A stretch of DNA of 48,950 nt, from positions 1 to 48,950 of the forward strand of contig MU647854.1 of assembly GCA_026770585.1 (NCBI GenBank), written 5' to 3'. This document shows positions 30,101-34,729 of the stretch, piece after piece (positions within the stretch are counted from its first letter, which is position 1; the number at the start of each line of letters is the position of its first letter). The stretch comes from Baffinella frigidus (Eukaryota > Cryptophyceae > Cryptomonadales > Baffinellaceae). The position numbers and the translations under genes were made by a program. Under the pieces are notes generated by a model, which was not told the origin of the DNA, searched no databases, and saw nothing but the letters and a program-made list of their open reading frames with translations.

Positions 30101-30926
30101 CACCGCCGACGGACTTTTGTGTTGCCGCAACAAATGTACTGCCTGTGGTTCAAACACGGTGGCGTCAGACTGTGAATGTGCGTATGATTTTACGAAAAAG
30201 AAGTCCTACAACACTGCTTCGGTGAGCGGCGCATTGTGTTCAGGGTTTATGTGTGCAGCTGGTGAGAAGGCGGTGGAGGGTATGTGTATGCCATGCGAAG
30301 TCGGTTCATACCAGCCAAGCAATGCAGCTGCACCCAAAGAGTGTGAGAAATGCGAACCATGCAGAAATGGTAAGTACCGTGCTGGGTGTAGTATCGGAAA
30401 CCCTGGACAATGCCAGACGTGTACAATATGCGACCCGAATGACGTGGAGATACGAGCATGTGATGACATCAGTGATACGGTGTGTGCCAATGGCACCGAC
30501 TGTACGCAGTTCGGAGTCGAATGCGCACAGGGTTCATACCACGCCGGTTGTAACCCAAAGATCGGAGAGAAGGGGTGGTGTGAGACGTGTCCGGTGCAAG
30601 ATCCAACAGAATGCCCCGTGGATTTCTTTTTGAACTTCAAATGTACGAACGGTGAGACACTCGATGGCGTTGCTACGAACAAACTGTCGCTCCGGCCAAA
30701 TGAATGCTTGCCATGCAATCAATTCAAATGTACAGATGAAGGTGAACACTTCCCGACTGTAAAGGACTGCGGTCGGAAAGACCTCGGTTACAAAGATACA
30801 ATGTTTGCAGAAACCATAACATGCACTGGTAAATGTACGAAACCTACATCACGGCAGTGGGTTGGACGCAGTTGCCAGTTCTCTATGTTAGATTCGAGTA
30901 CCATGTATGTAGACCGTACACCTTAG
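15165..30926 (+). CDS. Giant multidomain secreted/surface protein, at least 5253 aa
   Basis: The first ATG after the TAA is at 15165, but the frame is open and domain-coding from 14697, so 15165 is probably not a real start. Domains by nucleotide: end of a discoidin-like domain (to about 14990); LamG-like (15100-15640); second discoidin-like (15980-16370); GCC module; Gly-rich domain 1 (16560-17510); GCC modules; LamG-like (17770-18500); GCC; seven RCC1 blades (18920-20200); LamG-like (20390-21060); Gly-rich domain 2 (21340-22250); long GCC/EGF Cys-rich array (22380-24880); degenerate RCC1-like propeller (24900-25800); beta-sandwich regions (26050-29760); TNFR-like Cys-rich end (29770-30880). 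There is no transmembrane helix. Without the stop the product from 12255 would be about 6200 residues. Glycan binding, adhesion or a virion fibre is likely; no catalytic motif is visible. Confidence 0.8.
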   Translation: MCWVMRYHNAAVGNEVLGCHSYTGGTSDKCFFGHSTDTDSRGAVAMSDSVSFSSGDALTEANRRDWVVECFEQTDILGTPGDNHFVILDQAEIGSFRTSGFPSTSSLNARYLSINYKEATSRSSFQAHSVYVWRIPESEFVGDVLVDFMHREDLLTVAAALRREVGYTTPEEDTGQEHISNLRMYRQRVVAAVDNSVVPGNMNCVFMYPPTQQQGPSILPQFTRLDGLQAWFDATAASTAHASGTYVVEYSSKSQDLQYAIPYNLLFNSMPQKKVSFGADNYIQGVHPHDSERSLGGPYYGDWIILTSPEAFKLTHYEIDNGDSMCTPKDYRIYGRNGDDEWQQVLDVIDSIGSNIMATIDVLEGDEHQLKKFSSYGLVVSKLSRTICTTLSFYRFNLWGVACLAGLYADNSNEGGGECTKCPIGTYSNARGRTACSNCPGGMTTAQLGSNSLAACIYTPQCAPGHYCTPESDRGVIDVLANGGTGNGHSVNFMQDPTGSAYIVHRFTHVEVDGINTQHDGTAINNVYTPYTFRVLGGAADALVADILVVAGGGGGGGVATYGCGGGGSGGTVQYLADITLSNRVIANIQVGAGGDGGVIQSNENGEIGSASIFGGHTAAGGGGGGSLRVLQVYTASSRGGYSAYGGGSACSKSADVLDGIGRGGSCVGINSVSCNHDNRNLMDAYCGGGGGAGGPAEDVDITDNCQHVRVGAGGAGVDVVNLFDIDLAVGGGGSGGDRYSNWGTASHGGGGAGVGSNGHGEPNSGGGGASNGKNGGSGVIMVRSRLHTCTPCPVGTFSSELDGAVQCTQCPEGTFAAYIGSTHCIPCRNGTHSTGNDRSSCTACPAGSMGDRDSEYLDECSEMCEDLVMQNNEFQLLLARKSPIGINIFSSYDASTNSVPDASGNGHDVTFSNTQTDDLPLLVATPSTGSSSGTSGGTSIYGTRDTKMKWSSVLPPTFTLCFATRWGGEHTGRVLGCEVSDGVDNQFGHYASHRGRIAYNGEIYAMGYNSIDADIHTAWTVMCTTNGFNGANNVVGDNINPVAVSESVWPGPACHLDVNSQQSGSAVSSDFYIHSVYVWDISLTVADMNIVTNGIRREIATLSPSPIIDLPAYYIRAYPALFHPQASTTLSSPTPMYLKSVKCINCLNSVNVPSTPPTCIPCQIGYFAALPGTSNGACRKCPKDMTTLDMHSTSLADCVCKAGLYMDPYGFCVECTPGSSSHVNGQTYDACTCSGGAYKGRGVAYSEPDTSCAMVVSAGFTHTCVLFTDVGKIKCWGDNSNGQTGSGSTSTVHATDGMGTNLPFVDFGNNPKVVSVQTARYYTCVLFSNGKLKCFGRNNYGQLGLGDDANREDAIYLGNTGDAGFADVGTGRTVVSVHPSIQSTCVILDNTQVKCFGRNRYGILGLGDSVHRGHDANTMGDFLPAVDFGTHRHAVRLSTSGFCAMCALLNTAELVCWGRNYEYVFGMGISKDVNIGDNPGEMGDNLVAITMPTGKTVVRIWTCTHVVVMFDDHTMTAWGRASGVFNLGTMQGIPVGSRLEHMGDELVIIDLGTGRKPVQVMVNWRATIVLFDDGDVVGFGANQRASLGSGASSVSDPGYYIGSKPSEMGNGMPLVDFGVGVKVRALASTAVEHFCVVTATNEIKCWGGNADGQLGVGDTSMRGANPNEMGDYLPAVDLGHPLAPCAGVAQQPVCIDCGRASFSNNPTAVPNTPLSVPHGATVTTGDWVTSSNCENTDRSYPTTGLVLHFKFDDNGLQNGALVGGIVARQKVPDARSSRADTGVINKPGRVGRGYLELGAYVEYSTQTSRLLRELMEDVRRMTVSMWVQQSTRKWAELLSATSEDGNRVFSIHASENRIAVNTHPDKLESCHPCSSNKEMRLNHWNHVTVVLDLSQQTAFVYIDGEHKSSIEINTNENDITQLQIQNTAIGGDSLDAQSSVRIDDLRVYNQMLSDTEVFDIYAIDTPFDCYDRKVCTDAIINGVDLPMGCWAWVEDTPVEYDSSAEPVATASFPFYCTQNTNVSFSVYTELDTSDMYRHPIKLKTETIEWKDMYPTMTVVGDSAGGHDGHTQYIEHDSGTNDVYMVHKFTHVGGHRVSDAHVQTDYIVSFAAQTTLDVLVVGGGGAGGSTSDICQCSGGGGSGGGYSLRLSQVVSGQHVISVGAGGVAGDWDTNTVGKEGSISTFGITQKSIGGGGGGGAQYPASSPGTPGAYGGAGGITAPNPYQGVYFEDNTRYGIDGLATGTSFRSGHSRYDGTNSFSGGGGGCGGSGGNGNNQDPYGGEGGLGLSVSQFSVDVCGGGAGQYRRCRVQVASHGGGSGGISDTDMKVAVDGTGGGGAGSAEGCKQAGHGASGVVMLRYRLPNPPIPSVEQPVFTMDIGAHSLMLGICSDTLKISAVRFSQGAGVCYFYADGNMNTAICEQCPTKMELGATPRRDISQCRSCAPGVVFSKETQECVVCPKGTYSGGGTNTEFDNCEPCAVGTYSDQRASTECTPCTLDSYSSSTGSIGCTRCADPNMITCPCANTCLCRPGYELRGTICWQCDEGYFRSSDMLYDPVCVPCPPHSTSTIIGATYCNCSTWYIANSTVVTHTEEGEHEMGFHDDDQFTIELSNDVCVPCPTFSCPTGQYQVGALGCRNCPANSVSRQMAFGLQECDCHVGFGGTTECVKCSKGSYKDEIGMKDCLECPNGGTTEYLGSADISECKCGPGFYYDEPSLVCTPCSDTSYKSTFGNTVACTPCQSGFYTFKNAAISETECGCAMGFELNNGGECEQCGEGYANPHNGGSCSICPTRSSSDDSSRITCECEAGYYMGEVNISNIISQTCKQCESGTYKHVYGNTCFQCPSTTTSEPGANSFRLCICGPGTATDRDSPDLQCIPCDSGPGVNLFQPGYTQHPHCQECGDNSYPATNLSYCICERGFTLDDNTLTCIQCRLNEFSDFGEDGSCRQCPEGNQGTPTRQDCECKPGWSIDNEYTYGCKPCIPGNIQPSAAAGSCDFICPKGTYSSSDSTTCIDCEKGTYNPSQQATACLACPAGEFADHKAATECVACFIDSWSPASSAECYPCSTTAIGQQIGYMDTCTCPANSVPDTLTAVLPCHVCTQAELDAIPMPSRCSCGSDLTCIPCGEIDGHATSTHGAIGAVSCMPCPNGEWIGVSGTGSTCQSCMAEPECETGWSKPVCTGPEKVAKCVKCFVTQDTPGVEGSCFGFRVALDRCGDPPICVVCNIGLLPDGHGGCRAAGRRSDSLAYEDDKGRVFDINGTVMWAHTERVLRTFSYGLHWTCGIEQYSDILYTSYEDRVLSTANESPAKYRKTVEVDCRYQSVCALFYSNETITTVHCLNEPEWQLPWKATSIVRGGAHACVILKDGNRSVYCFGDSSWGNVPYVNGSLVRLGVDARKLVASERTTCAIDHSTGGEEYGLVYCWGFAPMFFGRYVDAGDHRSRPELVLMEHDTYARDIVLLDSIDTSKKTNNKDRVSVAVCMLLNDYRIVCRGRGVHQQMSTPWRIAPYYKTFPTRITHGANEGEFCIVYNYYDVLCLDVYKPPPAFDASLGILTTRSQNSLLTVMEPTLFYSRTIENGKPRMVLRKSALIYPDVPNVDNRCEFNAPYCDDGEDPIGGFDQPVEGFQPYPSVQYWYYLMDLGDVEDTSTGVHIITFPRTIAADTFSIWYHITVKIDETLYSCDKYLAWSTASAPLAGYQYTENNAIKYGISPTEKSHSDWVMLPESIELRTAYAFVSMHAPVGEGYTDINITVASSGVLTLWNKKNGNTPSTSFRDWTTAATTRLPKIDVTNDKLIWMALQTGSYGDRWGPEGTTWDTSGGNYLATLEDLPSFFTHVLQMISPPSFSRTGICRENEEDENDKANGGDGGAVLCRACQQYKTKPMAHLTSCVDSSGGGVVNSNIQYLRRAFDGSIRLRAAVSKLVEELDETLFVEIQECTPETAVNPYFLDDSGNPRCYDCLSIPCKPWETDFKLDHASNKIELGCDEVTGSRKCMPKVFPSDCKDNGRVNAWIGADLSCVTTMPKHVRVETHAEGYDEDTYTYNHSYDTTALHLTAFSEFTQDDPTYEILFYVNPVNYRATASRYEIVSLGQSEELLEWKLGINPAVTLGVHWMYETEAFDICIGSLCIRYMKDTIIVSIPSNSSLATARIRGDTFDVNAVVSDNMGGTYTPLSLVNNVTLMLKTHETGGFALTTSVEMDSVQLYTMGLTLDLGLSYEELYGHITRTEMPESHTVFPYAYVAMQFSKSSTTQHETRFLGPSDFQMGTVSPTAAATADSALAALVFITPCFDRFVRCGEVKTVLMFSQNGLRSMKPSDLVEDESNQRRRLLSEYSLDSSLDSSNSTHVLLDDTGYSIVAFTPAEKVESFEDFRFTTRLRLTNTTIARSPGLILSNMGTGPTTETQGFDMRVELADNNHIRLVLCGVQFMSEFLYPGEWHEFSFTVKTRSILTIHYDNDPKMTKRFPFGGNDYCSMNNNIIVVGQSPYIPQSVSAVGVDLQYVIMNSDIRVVDSGTFLEGTFVTCVECGDFGEITWNDAELDVLRGMFTSHLYTRYAGIPVSTHLTRYGGNVVISARVYTTATQTTKGLADVTGLMDTINLELALVLFPPVRHQTDGVNNRLSETVIPLLKLHYERFPPLLCGVTSHTTSCVYDGIEGEIDAHTITFNDHIIPVVLANGIQGNDFSSSAGAFTVMADDLLVYRNIDETGINPVGINGSQIHSMNETGLAWGSGHDAAIDFFVRTGPDNAGFRIQLSVTIPTSNPDSPFKLHINGGNRSSYGSTQDVSLWLEWRGTNVLDTLLRVYNGFQHVRLAWHSSGNIQVWVDGAMVDESTHHERPETGNIVFETSVLQFADGVHELSGVHFSSTTTEICECKSDCEKDFYDDGSGSCIPCTDNSMTLSSGAISRSQCICRQGFELDAGDGDTCIPEPTDYYEYNKTQLIMKGFCRPGTIRENFRTCQKSQPEDGCDCSDACLRKASTADGLLCCRNKCTACGSNTVASDCECAYDFTKKKSYNTASVSGALCSGFMCAAGEKAVEGMCMPCEVGSYQPSNAAAPKECEKCEPCRNGKYRAGCSIGNPGQCQTCTICDPNDVEIRACDDISDTVCANGTDCTQFGVECAQGSYHAGCNPKIGEKGWCETCPVQDPTECPVDFFLNFKCTNGETLDGVATNKLSLRPNECLPCNQFKCTDEGEHFPTVKDCGRKDLGYKDTMFAETITCTGKCTKPTSRQWVGRSCQFSMLDSSTMYVDRTP
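16780..17510 (+). other. Gly-rich domain 1
   Basis: Encodes long Gly runs around conserved cores (DILVVAGGGGGGG, VGAGGDGG, GVIMVRSRL). This is the pattern of the Gly-rich extracellular domain known from ALK/LTK-type receptors and many protist surface proteins. A matching second copy lies at 21500-22250. Confidence 0.7.
18920..20205 (+). other. Seven-bladed RCC1/BLIP-II-type propeller
   Basis: Seven consecutive repeats of about 60 residues follow the RCC1 pattern of small residue-x-hydrophobic, Cys, hydrophobic strand, then CWG/CFG and GQLGLG. Blades begin near 18925, 19105, 19285, 19465, 19650, 19830 and 20025. Blades 5 and 6 lose the paired Cys and have weaker GQLG turns. Seven blades close a complete propeller. 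Confidence 0.8.
21500..22250 (+). other. Gly-rich domain 2
   Basis: Second copy of the Gly-rich module, with the same order of landmarks (DVLVVGGGGAGG, VISVGAGG, GVVMLRYRL). It follows the third LamG-like domain, whereas copy 1 precedes one. Confidence 0.7.
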
Positions 30927-30956
30927 GGGATGAACGTAGACCGTAGCCTTTAGGGG
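30910..30956. repeat. 27-bp imperfect duplication across the stop codon
   Basis: Two 20-nt blocks beginning tagaccgta and ending ttagggg, at 27-bp period (30910-30929 and 30937-30956). The first contains the TAG stop of the giant gene (30924-30926) and the second carries another in-frame TAG. Confidence 0.7.
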
Positions 30957-30987
30957 GTGTCTGTATATTACCCATCGCAGTTTCTTG

Positions 30988-30995
30988 TATATAAA
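30988..30995 (+). promoter_or_regulatory. TATATAAA box
   Basis: Strong TATA-box match 47 bp upstream of the ATG at 31043. It lies in the 116-bp gap between the two plus-strand giant genes, so the downstream gene likely has its own promoter. Confidence 0.5.
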
Positions 30996-31042
30996 ATTGA
31001 ATACACCATAGACAATCAATAACCACACGATTGATTTATTTG

Positions 31043-34000
31043 ATGGTATCAAACCCCATCCCTGTGTCTTTGTTCCTTGTGTTAATTTCATTGGCATTCC
31101 CTGTAGTAACATCAGTAAGTTGGAGATATCAAGACTCATTCAATTCCGTTCAAGCCCCAGTAGGTGGCAATGAAGTCCGGAGTTTAGCCAATCGCAACGA
31201 CGACGAATCAACGACGACGAAAGAGACGATCAAAGCGTTGCAAACGACATTGAAAATAGTTGAAAATAACCCCTCGAGCGGTTACAAACTCTCAGATTTC
31301 GCTTATTTGAATTCCCTATATCTGCAGTCGATGCCGGAAAATCGATGGAAAGCTATGGCATATGTTGACCAAGATGTTACAGATATTACGGGGGACTCCC
31401 ATAGAATCAGATACGATAGCGTCATCGCATCATCCAACGGAGGACTCACGTCGTGTGAACTGGGCAATGATGGTTCTTTCACGGGGTGTAACTTCAACGA
31501 AATATTCATCTGTTCTGCGTTAGAGGATAATATCCCTACCCGAGGCCGACCTGAAAAGGAGATATGGCACGGGTTTGACTACGGCCCGGGGTCCCTGTAC
31601 GACGACGACGGATTGTTTTTTGGCGGGGGTGTCCAACATGGATGGCATAGAACCACGATCGGTCCACCGTTCAGGGTAGTCTCATGGAAACACGTTACGA
31701 CGCGAAACCGGCACATTAAAATCACACTTCGATACGGCGACCGGGATAGCTCCTGTCGTTCGAGGCAAAAGGACGGTGTGCAGGATGACTATGTCATGGA
31801 ATGGGCTAAAGACGTGAACACGGATGGTACATCTATGACATCAGGGAGATCATCGGGTGGTACGATAACGTGTATAAAGATCGAAAAAATCGATTCCAGC
31901 GTCACATGTGACCATACACTGTATACACACCGCGGGTGGACGTTTTCAATGGACGGTGTCACCCCCCCGTCGGACGCGATTTCACTACCCGCCCGCGCAT
32001 ACCTCCTCGTTGATAAGATGAACGCAGAGGGTAGTAGGATAGGCGAAAAGATGGATGTCGCCCCCACGTTGGGGGTTTGTAAGAGAGGGTACTACAAGAG
32101 CACTGTCCAGACCTCTAGTGGATACGACAAAGACAGCTGTGAAACACTTGTGGACTGTCAGGGAGAAAATGCCGAAGCAAAAGAGTATGTAACACAGTGT
32201 ACAGATTTCCAGATTATGGGCAACTGTAACGCAAAATACAGTCGATACGACGACCGTACCACATGCATAGACAAAGAGATCACAAGATGCCAGGACACGA
32301 ATATCAAATCACTAAAAGACGACAATACATGCACCGCGGCAGTAGAATACTGTGATTCCGATAATTTTTTCCACATGGAATATTTTATCGAACTTTTCAA
32401 TGCAAACAGCTGCCCCATAGATACAGGCTGTGGTTGTCGCCCATGCCCGTCGATTGAAAAACCTGCCGATCTAAGTGTCGCTACAGGAACAACGCTAACC
32501 GAAAGCCCCCACGGGTGCCGTGGTGCATACCACGGGAGGCGAGTTTGTTATCCCTCGATTGACAACCCACCAGCACCGTGGGAGGTTACGCATTACTTGC
32601 ACATCGTCGAACCACCCGACGGGGCTTTGGGATCTCTACCCGAGCCGGAATGCATCGGCTGCAGCCAATGTCTCGAAGGCCAACACGTGACTGCAAATTG
32701 TGGGCAAGAGTTCAATGAGTATATCCCGGGCGTGGGTACAGAGGATGTAAAATGTGCAGACTGTACGCTGGGGAATTGTATAGCTGGTTTTTTCAGGAGC
32801 TGTCGAATGAGAAAACCCGACAACCTTCTCTTTACTGCCCAACTAGGGACGTGTGAACTATGTAATTGCGACAGCATTGATGCATGCAGTGATGTGAATA
32901 AGTACTATTGCAACGTCGACACAGCTACATGCAATGGTGCGTCCAACATAAGTACCGGTATGGAATGTAGATCATTTGAGGGTGTAACATGTCCCACAGG
33001 CACACACCGCAAGGACTTAACAGTGGACAACTTTGCAAGCCTACAACACTCGACAAGCTCTTCTATAATAGCTAGCATCATATGCGACGAGTGTGAACAT
33101 CCTGGAGAATACAAAAAAGAGACTGGACTGACGTTATGTCGTGCAGGCCTCCATTGGTTGGGATGTGAAGAAGGTTCAACATTCAATGTTCTGATCACAT
33201 GCACTCCATGCTTCGCCCCACCTAGCGCGGGCGGTTTGCATGTATTTGTACAGACGGATACATCTACAACCGAGTGTGAATGGGCTTGCCAGGAACACTA
33301 TTACAGGGATGGAGACACATGTGTGAGCTGTATCACCGATGAGTCGGCACCGCATTGCGAGAGAGGCTACTTCGCCTCTTTATGTTCAGTTGGAAGTACC
33401 TCTATTCAATGTGAACCATGCAATCACGTACCGGGTGGTTATTGTGGTACATTCAACCGTGGCATAGAAGGTGAATCCGAATACGCTTACCAGCATGCTT
33501 GTAGTGGAAGCGGGTATGTAGGAGATGTCGAGTCCCGCAACAACAACGTCAATTCGTGTAAATCTTGTGCAATTGAACCGGTTGGAGACGGTAAATGTAA
33601 TGATATAGAATACTGGTCTAGATGTGGAGGACATGCACCAACCGTCGCTTTATTTAACAATATATATTACAACACGTCTTTTGTGTTTGAAGAGGACCCG
33701 AGTATGTGTAAGATGTGTTCCCGCACTGCAAATGACGATGATACAAACCCCCCTTCGAACAGTGTATGGGCGTCGGGTCTAGACGCGGGAATCGGGTTCT
33801 GCGACTTCTCATGTTTCTCTGGATTCTACCAGCTACAAGCTCACTACGCGGATACTGGCGACGGGGGTCTCATACCAGCCCGTTGTATAAGATGCGACGA
33901 GTTGGCTGATATTTGTGAATGTGGTGATACAGCCTGTGTTGGAACGACATATAGTGGATGTGATGTCCCCGGATTGGTGTCTATTCCGACTTGTTATTGC

Positions 34001-34672
34001 AAGGGGGGCTATAAAAATTCTGCACCCCCATACGAGCCTGTTAAGTGTACCATCTGTGAAGACTACACATATTCACTGGACGCGGCAGAGGGTTGCTTAA
34101 CGTGTCCTGGTGGATACATGGGACGCCATGAGTCCGGAAGTGTAGACTGCATACCATGCCCGGTCAACACATACCGTGAAAACCCGTCGACCCTAAATGC
34201 CCAACAAATGAAGACGTGTGAACACTGTCCAGCTGGCACCGACGGTCTGCATGCTTCACTTCACTGTATGGGGTGCAGCGACGACGGTGGTGGAAATGGA
34301 CTGAAGGCAAACCTCAAACAATGGGAATCGTTTGTTTGGAACTTTGCGAGTAAGACTCCAAAAACCGGAATCGGTTTAGATGGGCAGGCAATGTTCTCTC
34401 ACCCGTACCCCACAGCACCAGGGGCGTGGATGTGGTGGGTCGGTGTAATCCCGACGGTGTGTAATGTTCAAGGTACTAACTACACGGTGCAAATATGCAA
34501 CACACCCGGGAATTTCTACAGTATAAGGTGGACCTTATCAATTCGTCAAGATGGTGGGTTTATCAACGGGATTGAAAAACTTGAACCAACGTTCGAATGT
34601 GGTTCATGTGACGGTGGTCTCGCATATTCAGGGACTTTCGATTATAAAGCAGCATTTGAGTGGGCTTATTAG
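31043..34672 (+). CDS. Secreted Cys-rich protein with TNFR-like repeats, 1209 aa
   Basis: The longest frame begins with TTG at 31031; the first ATG is 31043 and gives a clean signal peptide (MVSNPIPVSLFLVLISLAF, cleavage near residue 25). Residues about 30-340 are Cys-poor and globular. From about 340 onward, Cys-rich modules dominate, including TNFR-type blocks with the CxxCxxG...C...DxxCxxC pattern (about 535-600) and GCC2/GCC3 modules near about 1020-1075. A Cys-poor domain with Trp-rich core (about 1090-1190) ends the protein. There is no membrane anchor. It closely resembles the C-terminal part of the giant protein just upstream, in the same orientation 116 bp away, which suggests related function or origin by duplication. 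Family-level function is unknown. Confidence 0.8.
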   Translation: MVSNPIPVSLFLVLISLAFPVVTSVSWRYQDSFNSVQAPVGGNEVRSLANRNDDESTTTKETIKALQTTLKIVENNPSSGYKLSDFAYLNSLYLQSMPENRWKAMAYVDQDVTDITGDSHRIRYDSVIASSNGGLTSCELGNDGSFTGCNFNEIFICSALEDNIPTRGRPEKEIWHGFDYGPGSLYDDDGLFFGGGVQHGWHRTTIGPPFRVVSWKHVTTRNRHIKITLRYGDRDSSCRSRQKDGVQDDYVMEWAKDVNTDGTSMTSGRSSGGTITCIKIEKIDSSVTCDHTLYTHRGWTFSMDGVTPPSDAISLPARAYLLVDKMNAEGSRIGEKMDVAPTLGVCKRGYYKSTVQTSSGYDKDSCETLVDCQGENAEAKEYVTQCTDFQIMGNCNAKYSRYDDRTTCIDKEITRCQDTNIKSLKDDNTCTAAVEYCDSDNFFHMEYFIELFNANSCPIDTGCGCRPCPSIEKPADLSVATGTTLTESPHGCRGAYHGRRVCYPSIDNPPAPWEVTHYLHIVEPPDGALGSLPEPECIGCSQCLEGQHVTANCGQEFNEYIPGVGTEDVKCADCTLGNCIAGFFRSCRMRKPDNLLFTAQLGTCELCNCDSIDACSDVNKYYCNVDTATCNGASNISTGMECRSFEGVTCPTGTHRKDLTVDNFASLQHSTSSSIIASIICDECEHPGEYKKETGLTLCRAGLHWLGCEEGSTFNVLITCTPCFAPPSAGGLHVFVQTDTSTTECEWACQEHYYRDGDTCVSCITDESAPHCERGYFASLCSVGSTSIQCEPCNHVPGGYCGTFNRGIEGESEYAYQHACSGSGYVGDVESRNNNVNSCKSCAIEPVGDGKCNDIEYWSRCGGHAPTVALFNNIYYNTSFVFEEDPSMCKMCSRTANDDDTNPPSNSVWASGLDAGIGFCDFSCFSGFYQLQAHYADTGDGGLIPARCIRCDELADICECGDTACVGTTYSGCDVPGLVSIPTCYCKGGYKNSAPPYEPVKCTICEDYTYSLDAAEGCLTCPGGYMGRHESGSVDCIPCPVNTYRENPSTLNAQQMKTCEHCPAGTDGLHASLHCMGCSDDGGGNGLKANLKQWESFVWNFASKTPKTGIGLDGQAMFSHPYPTAPGAWMWWVGVIPTVCNVQGTNYTVQICNTPGNFYSIRWTLSIRQDGGFINGIEKLEPTFECGSCDGGLAYSGTFDYKAAFEWAY

Positions 34673-34704
34673 ACACGGACCAACCCCAATCCGCTTTTAT
34701 GTAC

Positions 34705-34710
34705 TATATA
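34705..34710 (+). promoter_or_regulatory. TATATA box
   Basis: TATA-like element only 20 bp upstream of the ATG at 34730, in a 57-bp intergenic gap. Confidence 0.4.
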
Positions 34711-34729
34711 GGCTCTATGCCTCATAGCC

